Shown in pieces: positions 32,937 to 40,781 of a DNA stretch of 64,000 bases (positions within the stretch are counted from its first letter, which is position 1; the number at the start of each line of letters is the position of its first letter). The stretch spans positions 310,001-374,000 of the forward strand of contig JANSXC010000005.1 of the NCBI GenBank assembly GCA_024743115.1, in the 5' to 3' direction. The position numbers and the translations under genes were made by a program. The notes under the pieces were generated by a model. It was not told the origin of the DNA, ran no database searches, and saw only the letters and a list, made by a program, of their open reading frames with translations. This DNA is from a bacterium. Its GTDB lineage: Bacteria > Planctomycetota > UBA1135 > UBA2386.

Positions 32937-35324
32937 ATGCCGAACGAAGCTGACACCTGCCGTCGCTACGTCGTTCCGAAGCTCCAAGCTGCTGGATGGG
33001 ACAACGACCCCTACCGTCTCAATGAACAGGTGTCGTTCACCGATGGGCGGATCGTCGTCACTGGGCGCCAAGGTCGTCGCCGCCCGGGAAAAAGGGCGGA
33101 CTACGTCTTGCGCTACCGCCCTCACGTCACGCTTGCGGTGGTAGAAGCCAAGGCCGACTACCGCACGCCTTCAGATGGCCTCCAGCAAGCCAAGGAGTAT
33201 GCAGAGATTCTGGGGTTGAAGTTCGCTTACTCGACGAACGGACACGGGATCGTCGAGTTTGACTTCCTGACAGGACTCGAATCCGAAGTCGACTCGTTCC
33301 CTGGCCCTGAAGACCTCTGGCGACGCCTTCGCAACTCTCAGAACGTCGAAGAGCACAAGCAAACGCACCTCGTCACCCCGACGTACAACCTTAGCGGCAA
33401 GACTACCCGCTACTACCAAGAGATCGCGATCAACCGCACCATCGAAGCGATCCTGCAAGGCAGGAAACGAATCCTGCTCACGATGGCGACGGGCACTGGG
33501 AAGACGTTCGTAGCATTTCAGATTTGCTGGAAGCTCTGGTCATCTCGATGGAATCGAGGCGGAGAACATCGCCGACCTCGAATCCTGTTTCTTGCAGACA
33601 GAAACGTCCTCGTAGACGACCCGATGGCGAAGACCTTCACGCCCTTCGGTGACGCCCGCTGGAAGATCGAGGGAGGAGTGGCGACCAAGAGCCGTCAGAT
33701 GTACTTCGCGATCTACCAGTCGATCGCGCGGGACGAGAACCGACCGGGACTCTATCGAGAGTATGCCCCCGACTACTTCGACCTCATCGTCATCGACGAG
33801 TGCCACCGAGGTAGCGCGCGAGATGACAGCAACTGGAGGGAGATCCTCGATTACTTCGAGCCAGCCTTCCAAGTCGGCATGACGGCAACTCCTCGACGCC
33901 ATGACAACGTCGACACCTACCGATACTTCGGCGACGCAATCTACACCTACAGCCTCCGGCAGGGCATTGAGGATGGCTTCTTGGCCCCGTACCGAGTCCA
34001 CAGGGTCGTGACCAGTTGGGACGCAGCCGGCTGGCGTCCGACTCAGGGCGAGCTTGACCGACACGGGCGCGAGATCCCTGATGAGGAGTACAGAACGGCT
34101 GACTTCGAGCGAAGGGTTGCGTTGCGGGCACGCACTGAAGCCGTCGCGAAGCACTTGAGCAACTACCTGCAGTCCACAGACCCCTTCGCAAAGACGATCG
34201 TGTTCTGCGTGGATCAAGAGCACGCCGACGAGATGCGCCGAGCACTCAACAATCTGAACTCTGAGTTGGTCCGGCAACACCCAGACTACGTCTGCCGCGT
34301 GACTTCCGCCGAGGGAGAGATCGGCCGGGGACACCTCAGCAACTTCCAGGATCTCGAGCGCCAAACACCAGTGATCTTGACGTCATCCCAGATGCTCACG
34401 ACAGGCGTCGACGCCCCAACTGTAAAGAACGTGGTACTCGTTCGGCTCGTCAACTCCATGACAGAGTTCAAGCAGATCATCGGACGTGGCACTCGAGTGC
34501 GCGATGACTACGGAAAGCTCTTCTTCAGCATCCTCGACTACACCGGATCAGCAACCCGACTCTTCGCCGACCCAGAGTTTGACGGAAACCCGGTTCTTGA
34601 GACTCAGCTGACGATCGATGACGAGGGCAACCCGGTGACAGATGAGGATGTACTCGAATCCAACCTCGAGCAGGAAGGCGAAGGCACGCCCTACCCATTC
34701 GCCACTTCCGAAGGAGCTAGTCACGTAGCGGAGAGCCCCGGCGGAGAGCCCCGCAAGTTCTACTTCGACGGTGGCGCCGTCGAGATCGCAGCTCACCTCG
34801 TCTACGAACTCGACCCCGACAGTGGGAAGCAGCTCCGTGTCATCCAATTCACAGACTACACCGCCGAGAAAGTGCGCACGCTGTATTCAAACGCAGCCCA
34901 GCTTCAGCGCGACTGGGCGATTCCAGATCAACGCGCAGAGATCATCGAGCGGCTAGCGGAACGCGGAATCGACTTCGATGAGTTGGCCAACGCGGCCAAC
35001 CAACCCGACGCCGATCCGTTCGACCTGCTCTGCCACATAGCGTTCGAGTCTCCGCTGCGCACTCGACGCGAACGCGCACAACGACTACGAGCCGAAGAAC
35101 GCGAGTTCTTCCAGAAGTTTGAACCCGAAGCTCAGCAAGTCCTGGTACAGCTACTAGACAAGTACGCTGAGCATGGAACTGCCCAGTTTCTGATACCAGA
35201 CGTTCTAGAGCTCCCCCCGATCAACCAGCACGGGAACATCCTTGAAATCGCGCGACTGTTTGGGGGCGAGGAGCAACTCGCGGAAGCAGTCGCTGACCTC
35301 CAGACGCTGCTTTACGTAGCCTAA
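32937..35324 (+). CDS. hsdR: Type I restriction endonuclease R subunit (HsdR, EcoEI-like)
   Basis: A 795-aa motor-nuclease subunit. The N-terminal nuclease domain has the PD-(D/E)xK pattern (ADYVLRY, then VVEAKADY). The SF2 translocase has Walker A MATGTGKTF (from residue 183), a DEAH-box variant DECH (from 287), motif III MTATPRR and motif VI region IIGRGTRVRDD. The C-terminal part is of the EcoEI type, shorter than in EcoR124. It forms a complex with the next gene's product, cuts unmodified DNA after translocation and depends on ATP. The gap to hsdM is 8 bp. Visible base composition is lower in GC than the flanking chromosome, in keeping with transfer. Confidence 0.93.
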   Translation: MPNEADTCRRYVVPKLQAAGWDNDPYRLNEQVSFTDGRIVVTGRQGRRRPGKRADYVLRYRPHVTLAVVEAKADYRTPSDGLQQAKEYAEILGLKFAYSTNGHGIVEFDFLTGLESEVDSFPGPEDLWRRLRNSQNVEEHKQTHLVTPTYNLSGKTTRYYQEIAINRTIEAILQGRKRILLTMATGTGKTFVAFQICWKLWSSRWNRGGEHRRPRILFLADRNVLVDDPMAKTFTPFGDARWKIEGGVATKSRQMYFAIYQSIARDENRPGLYREYAPDYFDLIVIDECHRGSARDDSNWREILDYFEPAFQVGMTATPRRHDNVDTYRYFGDAIYTYSLRQGIEDGFLAPYRVHRVVTSWDAAGWRPTQGELDRHGREIPDEEYRTADFERRVALRARTEAVAKHLSNYLQSTDPFAKTIVFCVDQEHADEMRRALNNLNSELVRQHPDYVCRVTSAEGEIGRGHLSNFQDLERQTPVILTSSQMLTTGVDAPTVKNVVLVRLVNSMTEFKQIIGRGTRVRDDYGKLFFSILDYTGSATRLFADPEFDGNPVLETQLTIDDEGNPVTDEDVLESNLEQEGEGTPYPFATSEGASHVAESPGGEPRKFYFDGGAVEIAAHLVYELDPDSGKQLRVIQFTDYTAEKVRTLYSNAAQLQRDWAIPDQRAEIIERLAERGIDFDELANAANQPDADPFDLLCHIAFESPLRTRRERAQRLRAEEREFFQKFEPEAQQVLVQLLDKYAEHGTAQFLIPDVLELPPINQHGNILEIARLFGGEEQLAEAVADLQTLLYVA

Positions 35325-35332
35325 GAACCAGC

Positions 35333-37510
35333 ATGGCGAAGAAGCCAAAGAAGAAGAAATCGCCAAGCGAGCTCACAACAGCCGAGCGCCTCAGCGCTGT
35401 CGTGAAGACCTGCCGAAAGGTGATGCGCAAGGACAAGGGGCTGTCGACAGACCTAGATCGACTCCCACTCTTGACCTGGATCATGTTCCTCAAGTTCCTC
35501 GACGACCTTGAGCAGATTGAGGAATCCCGTGCCAAGCTGAGCCGCAAGAAGCACAGACCAATGCTTCTTGCCCCCTATCGTTGGCGAGATTGGGCCGCAC
35601 AGGACGACGGAATCACCGGGCCTGAGTTGCTCGCTTTCATCAACCACGAGGAAGCGAACTTGCCCGATGGCTCTCGAGGCCCAGGGCTGTTCGCATACTT
35701 GCGCGCCCTGGAGGCACATGATGGCGCCACGGATCGCAGACAAGTCATCGCATCCGTGTTCTCCCGAATCTCCTGCCGGGTGGAATCCGGATACCTGCTG
35801 CGCGATGTCATCAACTCAGTAAACACGATCCACTTCCTCGAGCAGGAGGAGCTCTTCGTCCTCGGCCATCTCTACGAGTCGATGATCAAGGAGATGCGAG
35901 ACGCAGCAGGCGAGAACGGCGAGTTCTACACGCCGCGCCCGGTTGTGCGATTCATGATCGACGCGTTGGATCCTAGGCTCGGCGAGACCGTCATGGATCC
36001 CGCGTGCGGGACCGGCGGCTTCCTGGTCGACGCCTTCGCTCACCTTGAGCAGCAAGCTCAGACGGTCGAGGATCGGAAGGTTCTACAGACGCAGGCGGTC
36101 GTTGGGGGCGAAGCCAAGCCTCTCCCTTACCTCATGTGCCAGATGAATCTTCTTCTCCACGGAGTCGAGGCACCGCGAATCGACCCTGAAAACAGTCTCC
36201 GACACAATCTGAGCGAGATCGGGGACCGTGAGCGCGTCGACATCGTGTTGACAAATCCTCCATTCGGAGGAGAGGAGGAGAAGGGAATACTCAACAACTT
36301 CCCGGCAGACCTTCAGACAGCGGAGACCACACTGCTGTTCCTCCAACTCATCATGCGGAGGCTTCGCCGCCCGAGTTCAGGATCCCCCGGTCGAGCTGGC
36401 GTCATCGTCCCAAATACGACTCTCTATGCTGACGGGGTCTGCGCGCGCGTGAAGGCAGCGCTCTTGTCCGAGTTCAACCTACACACCGTCGTCAGACTTC
36501 CAGAAGGGGTCTTCGAGCCATACACACCAATCCCTACAAACATTCTCTTCTTCGATCGCAGCCACCCGACGGAGCATGTCTGGTTCTATGAAGTCAAACC
36601 TGCTGATGGGCGCAAGAAGTACACGAAGACGACTCCGCTGAAGTACGAGGAGCTCCAGCCGGCTCTCGAGTGGTACAACAGCGACAGAACTGCCGAGAAT
36701 GAGAACGCTTGGAGGGTCAGCGCGTCAGACCTATTGGCCCAGGGTTGCAACCTAGATATCCGAAATCCGAATCGGGCAGACCAGTTTGCACTTCCAGCAC
36801 CGAGCGTCGTCACAGCACGCATGCTCGACCAAGCAGCCCAACAGATGGCGGCGCTTCAACAACTACAGCGCGAAGCAGACACCCTTGCGGGGCTCGACAT
36901 TCAGGAGACCTGGGATCGTGTCGAGCTTTCTGAGCTGCTGACCCACGTCGAAGACGTTCACGAGGTAGTTGCATCCGAGTCCTATCCGAATCTCGGGATT
37001 TTCAGCTTCGGCAAGGGGCTCTTCTCTAAGCCCCCGATCGACGGCCTCACAACCAGCGCCACTCGACTCTTCAGAGTCCACAAGGATCAGTTCATCTACA
37101 GTCGACTCTTCGCCTTCGAGGGCTCGTATGGACTGGTCACCGAGGAGTTCGACAAGTGCTTCGTCTCGAACGAATACCCGACCTTCGATTGCGACCAAAG
37201 CCGCCTCCTCCCGAGCTTCCTCTACGCATACTTCCGATCGCCTCGCGTCTGGGACGAGATCTCCGAGAAGAGCAAGGGACTCGGAAACCGTCGTCAGCGT
37301 GTACATCCTGAGACGATCCTTGAGCACCGGATTCCACTACCGCCAATCGAGATCCAGGATCTCGTTTGCCGCGTCATGTCGGCAACCGAGGAACTCGCAG
37401 CACGGAGAGAATCGCTCTCCGAGCATTCTGCTGAACTCCTTCCGAGCTTCCTCGATGCCGCCCTCGGCGTGGAACTCGTGCAACGCGTGACGGAACTCGC
37501 ACGAGAGTAG
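35333..37510 (+). CDS. hsdM: Type I DNA methyltransferase fused to a single specificity (HsdS-like) domain
   Basis: A 725-aa protein. The HsdM part has an N-terminal helical domain, then GEFYTPRPVVRFMID, the SAM motif DPACGTGGFL and the catalytic motif NPPF (from residue 308), so it should make N6-methyladenine. From about residue 520 the sequence resembles one HsdS target-recognition half: RVELSELLTHVEDV, then FVSNEYPTF, then RQRVHPETILEHRIPLPPIE and a final helix. No separate hsdS gene exists here. A single recognition domain suggests that two M-S chains dimerise to read a palindromic or split site. Convergent with the DUF2726 gene, 5 bp apart. Confidence 0.9.
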   Translation: MAKKPKKKKSPSELTTAERLSAVVKTCRKVMRKDKGLSTDLDRLPLLTWIMFLKFLDDLEQIEESRAKLSRKKHRPMLLAPYRWRDWAAQDDGITGPELLAFINHEEANLPDGSRGPGLFAYLRALEAHDGATDRRQVIASVFSRISCRVESGYLLRDVINSVNTIHFLEQEELFVLGHLYESMIKEMRDAAGENGEFYTPRPVVRFMIDALDPRLGETVMDPACGTGGFLVDAFAHLEQQAQTVEDRKVLQTQAVVGGEAKPLPYLMCQMNLLLHGVEAPRIDPENSLRHNLSEIGDRERVDIVLTNPPFGGEEEKGILNNFPADLQTAETTLLFLQLIMRRLRRPSSGSPGRAGVIVPNTTLYADGVCARVKAALLSEFNLHTVVRLPEGVFEPYTPIPTNILFFDRSHPTEHVWFYEVKPADGRKKYTKTTPLKYEELQPALEWYNSDRTAENENAWRVSASDLLAQGCNLDIRNPNRADQFALPAPSVVTARMLDQAAQQMAALQQLQREADTLAGLDIQETWDRVELSELLTHVEDVHEVVASESYPNLGIFSFGKGLFSKPPIDGLTTSATRLFRVHKDQFIYSRLFAFEGSYGLVTEEFDKCFVSNEYPTFDCDQSRLLPSFLYAYFRSPRVWDEISEKSKGLGNRRQRVHPETILEHRIPLPPIEIQDLVCRVMSATEELAARRESLSEHSAELLPSFLDAALGVELVQRVTELARE

Positions 37511-37515
37511 GCTCG

Positions 37516-38064
37516 TCAGGCGCCCGCCCTCAGAAGCGCCTCTCGGAGCACCGCTCGGTCGTAGCGACGCTGAACTTTGACTCGAAGAAGGGGGAGTCCG
37601 GCCGAGCTGCATGCTCGATCGAGGAACTCATCTCGGTTCTTCCTGTGTGGCAGCGCATGCGAACAATCATCCAGCTCGATTGCCGCCAGCGCATGACTTG
37701 TTCCAGGTCGCACCACCACGAAGTCGAACTCCTTCTGCGCGATAGGCGCACCGTAGCCAGCAGCCCAGTCGTCTCGCCGACAGCCAATGATCGCAGCCAC
37801 TCGAATCTTCGGCCACACATCCCACTCACCTTCGAGCGCAGCGACGAGCTCACGATAGAAGCGGAATTCGCCATCAGAGCAGAGGAACCGCCGCCGGAAG
37901 TATGGCAGCTCACCAGAACTGGGACGGAACGTCGAGGTGCGTATCTCGCCTCGCGTCGCGCGCCGGTAGTGCAGGTCACGCTTCAGACGAGCAATCCGGC
38001 CACCGCCCTGGAATGCGAGCGTCATCGCTCCGAGTAGAAGGACGAGGTGCAGCCCTTCGATCAT
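37516..38064 (-). CDS. DUF2726 protein, predicted nuclease fold, with N-terminal membrane segment
   Basis: A 182-aa protein. An N-terminal hydrophobic stretch (GLHLVLLLGAMTLAF) could anchor it. The rest fits DUF2726: SDGEFRFYRELVAAL, VWPKIRVAAIIG, KEFDFVVVRPG, AAIELDDCSH, the Arg/Asp helix and GLPLLRVKV. The family resembles PD-(D/E)xK and very-short-patch repair nucleases; candidate acidic residues are in EFDF and ELDD. Its ATG overlaps the stop of the 222-aa gene upstream by ATGA, so both are made from one transcript that would also contain the hairpin-rich region. Substrate unknown. Confidence 0.8.
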   Translation of the reverse strand: MIEGLHLVLLLGAMTLAFQGGGRIARLKRDLHYRRATRGEIRTSTFRPSSGELPYFRRRFLCSDGEFRFYRELVAALEGEWDVWPKIRVAAIIGCRRDDWAAGYGAPIAQKEFDFVVVRPGTSHALAAIELDDCSHALPHRKNRDEFLDRACSSAGLPLLRVKVQRRYDRAVLREALLRAGA

Positions 38065-38729
38065 GCCGCCACCTTCACAACCGATTCGGTGGGATCCGAA
38101 TCCACGAACGGCTTCACTAGGCTACGTCGAAGCCTGAGAGCCTGCACCGGGACTTGCTCAAGGCCGGCAACCTTCCGAGCGCGGTTCACGGCGCGCAGCA
38201 AGTTCAGAAGCTGCCGACGGACCGGCGCGTAGGGCTCGAATGGGATTCCCGCGAGGATCTCGGACATCTGTCCGACGTCGCGCTTCGTAGCGACCTCGAG
38301 CAGGAACGCCTTCAGGCTCAGATACTCATCCGGATGGATGCGCACGGACACGTGCCACTTGCGATCCACGCCCCGGTGCCAGCCGATGCTGTAGCCAGCG
38401 AACGCAATCGGAGACCTCCGCACGTTGCGAATCTGCGACTCGTCGTGCTCGCCGAAGAACGGTTGCGGGCCATCGGTCGCAACCAGCACGAAGAAGTCGC
38501 CGTAGCGCAGGTAGTGGGCACTCCCCTGCCCGTTCTTCTTCCGCCGCGACCTCGCCCAGCGCGGCCGGTCGGCTTCGAAGCGGTCGATCATCTTCGCGTC
38601 GACGGCCCTCGCGTCCTTCGACTCGGGGATTCGCCCGGTCACGTAGTTGTGGTAGCCGTGAACCAGGTAAGCGCACGCAAGCTGCTGCACGAACCCCGTC
38701 ACCGACTTTGCTTCGCATCTGTATTGCAC
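38061..38729 (-). CDS. 222-aa protein of unknown function, encoded downstream of a hairpin-rich region
   Basis: Start is GTG 38727-38729 with a perfect ribosome-binding site AGGAGG five bases upstream. The product begins MQYRCEAKSVTGFVQQLACA and has YVTGRIPESKD, HYLRYGDFFVLVATDG, PIAFAGYSIGW and VRRQLLNLLRAVNRARK. I believe that similar proteins occur in many copies in planctomycete genomes, from memory and unchecked. No HUH, RuvC, HNH or reverse-transcriptase motif is visible. Mixed alpha/beta with many aromatic and basic residues; RNA or DNA binding would fit. Its leader carries two perfect hairpins and beyond them 1.4 kb of further hairpins (38741-40220). Confidence 0.75.
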   Translation of the reverse strand: MQYRCEAKSVTGFVQQLACAYLVHGYHNYVTGRIPESKDARAVDAKMIDRFEADRPRWARSRRKKNGQGSAHYLRYGDFFVLVATDGPQPFFGEHDESQIRNVRRSPIAFAGYSIGWHRGVDRKWHVSVRIHPDEYLSLKAFLLEVATKRDVGQMSEILAGIPFEPYAPVRRQLLNLLRAVNRARKVAGLEQVPVQALRLRRSLVKPFVDSDPTESVVKVAA

Positions 38730-38740
38730 TGGTCCCTCCT

Positions 38741-38802
38741 ATCCTCTCGGGACCGCGATCCGCGACCACCAGAGGATGCGAAGTGTTCTCGGCACACTTC
38801 GC
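38741..38802 (-). promoter_or_regulatory. Double-hairpin leader directly upstream of the 222-aa gene
   Basis: Reading the minus strand: a 9-bp perfect stem GCGAAGTGT/ACACTTCGC (38778-38802), immediately followed by a second stem ATCCTCT/AGAGGAT (38741-38777), whose last base touches the ribosome-binding site (38735-38740). Back-to-back stems ending at the ribosome-binding site could control translation or be the 3' end of the large RNA upstream. Confidence 0.6.
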
Positions 38803-40220
38803 TAAAGCCGCATGGACCTTCGTTTCATCGAACCTCGGTCCAGTCGCCTGTCATCCTCGACGGCCATCCTTGTTCGGGGCCGTCGCCAACCTCCTTCCCT
38901 TGCGGGAACTCGTCCTCGTTCGCGTGGCTTCGTTTCTCCGGCCTACTCGTCCGGCAAAACCACGTTCCAAAACACACAGCGCCAATCCATAGGAGTTGGC
39001 ACTTTCAAACCGCCGACAGGCGCTAGACGAACCTCTAGCGTCTGTCGTCATCCCATTGCGAGCAGAGCGCTTCCCCCCGGAAGCGGCTCTGCTCACCACA
39101 GGCCGTGCTTCCCAGTACTCGCCGTTCGGTTGAGCTACTGAGTGCTCGTCGCAGCTTTCGTTCTCGTTCTCGAACCCGGCACCATCCGCTGGTTCACGAA
39201 CACGGGTCACGACTGCCTTGCCGTGCAGGTCCACAGCACGAAGCTGAACCTGTGCAAGCCTTCGCTCGCATCACCGCTCGGACTTCCGTCCGAGTTCTAC
39301 TTGCTGCCCGCTCCTAGACTCCTGCGTTTGAATCACCTGGCTAGCAGACCAGGCACCGCGGTCATCACCCGCGGAAACAGGAGTCTGTCCCCGATTAGAA
39401 ATCGATGTCGGTGCATGAGTCACGTTGCTGAGAGGGCGTTACCCTCAGGGGTCGAGCCGTAGCCACCTCCCTCCCGGGTGGTGGAAGTTCTCGAGAAGCC
39501 GCGAACAGAATCGTCCTCGGCATCTCGGTTTCGAGGGGCAGAACGCAGAAGCTCCTCCTCTACCCATCGACTGGACCCTTTCACAGTTCGGCTCCGTCTC
39601 TCACGCGCCTTACCGGCAAGCCCTCGCGGGCCTTTCATGGTTGAGCTATTCACCGCCTGGATTTCCCAGGTCGCCGGAGTTGCTTGACTCCGATCCGTCT
39701 ACCTCGCGGCAGCGGAGCTCCCCACGCCGGCTGGCGTTGAACGCACCAAGTGACCGCGGCCACTTGCTGTCGAACCCCACCAGGCGGATTCGGAAGATGC
39801 ACCTCGTCGCACGGCTCGTTGCCGCGCAGGCGCTTCACGTCTTCCACACCACTTCAGCGATTCCGACTCCGAGCATTCCAGCTCGGAGGGTTTCTCGGTC
39901 GCCCTTGCCCCTCGATATCCGATGGACTTCAGGCTTCATGGGATCGAACCAAGGGATTGGTCCTTCGCGTTCTCGCTAAGAGAATATCGGGTCGGGAGCA
40001 CAACGCTCCCAGGAACCACCCGAGAGCGACAATGCTTGCTCCTTCGCAGAAGAGACAAGCGAGAACATGAGCGAAGGGATTGCTCCTTGGAGCCTCCCTC
40101 GCACCGGACAAGCACCTCTCGATGCATCCGGCGCTACGAGCGACCAACTCGAGGGTGATGAAACCCTCCCCTACGGCGGCTGGTGAGGCCGCGTTGACGG
40201 GTGTCGGTCTGCTCAACCGA
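38741..40220 (-). ncRNA. Candidate large structured RNA (about 1.5 kb)
   Basis: No protein gene fits here, yet perfect hairpins occur about every 50-70 bases. Examples (arms): 38858-38865/38878-38885; 39014-39027/39034-39047 (14 pairs); 39060-39074/39079-39094 (15 pairs); 39277-39283/39288-39294; 39316-39324/39378-39386 enclosing two further stems; 39675-39680/39687-39692; 39747-39752/39761-39766; 39867-39874/39881-39888; 39994-39999/40005-40010; 40041-40047/40071-40077; 40151-40156/40163-40168. This density is like GOLLD- or ROOL-type large ornate RNAs, though I cannot assign it to either. Minus orientation is preferred because the 222-aa gene lies downstream on that strand. Group II intron is unlikely: no reverse transcriptase. 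Confidence 0.55.
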
Positions 40221-40277
40221 ACGACGCCAGGCCGTGTTTAGCTGGCTCTGACGACAGCGGCTTCCGCCGCGACGCGA

Positions 40278-40306
40278 GAGTACCATCGATCGGAGATCGT
40301 ACTCAA
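40278..40306 (-). promoter_or_regulatory. Candidate minus-strand promoter with dyad, upstream of the structured RNA
   Basis: On the minus strand, TTGAGT (40301-40306) and TACTCT (40077+200, i.e. 40277-40282) are 18 bases apart and resemble -35/-10 elements. The spacer is a dyad: GAGTAC (40278-40283) mirrors GTACTC (40299-40304), and CGATC mirrors GATCG around GGA inside it. It could start the large RNA, be an operator, or act as terminator for the DUF1580 gene. Confidence 0.35.
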
Positions 40307-40331
40307 CTCGGGCGGTCTCTCATCACTGCGG

Positions 40332-40733
40332 TCACTCAGACGCCGGGTCGGGCGGTGCAGCTGCGGCGAAGCCGTAGGCGCGAAGTTCATCGAGGCTTCG
40401 ATGGAGATCACGGTTCGACTTCTTCGGCGATCGTCGCGTCGAGACTCGCGAGGGAACCACCTGAGCCATGGCCGTCGTGGCCGCAACGAACCACTCGAGC
40501 GAAGCCTCGGTCGAGAACCAGCGCTGACCAATCCGCAGCGCCGGCAACCGGATCCCATGGAAGCCGCGCGACGCCCACCGGTAGAGCGAAGCCCGGTCCA
40601 TCGATCGTCCACCGGGCCGAAAGCGATGCCGAAGGTCTTCCAGGCTCAGCAGATTCTCGTCATCCAGACGAACCGCTGGAGGTAGCGGCAGGTCGTAGTC
40701 CGGATCGGTCTTCGTTCTGGATGAGCCGCTCAT
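40332..40733 (-). CDS. DUF1580 / excisionase-like small DNA-binding protein
   Basis: A 133-aa protein from ATG 40731-40733. The core matches DUF1580 and helix-turn-helix excisionases: SLEDLRHRFRPGGRSMDRAS, then LYRWASRGFHGIRLPALRIG and QRWFSTEASLEWFV, the winged helix-turn-helix with the GxRx-wing. Such proteins in planctomycetes accompany tyrosine integrases and probably direct excision. It is the gene immediately downstream of the integrase on the same strand, 48 bp away. The C-terminal tail is basic. Confidence 0.8.
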   Translation of the reverse strand: MSGSSRTKTDPDYDLPLPPAVRLDDENLLSLEDLRHRFRPGGRSMDRASLYRWASRGFHGIRLPALRIGQRWFSTEASLEWFVAATTAMAQVVPSRVSTRRSPKKSNRDLHRSLDELRAYGFAAAAPPDPASE

Positions 40734-40781
40734 GGTCACCCCGCCGTTCGACAGGATCAGTGAGCGGCTTCGCTAATCCGG

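Noticed and set aside
39425-39979. A 184-codon plus-strand frame in the hairpin-rich region
   Set aside because: Ser/Pro/Arg-rich without a recognisable domain; dense stems there argue for RNA rather than protein coding.
38730-40331. Group II intron or diversity-generating retroelement
   Set aside because: No reverse transcriptase, no domain V-like hairpin with AGC triad noticed, and no template/variable repeat pair.
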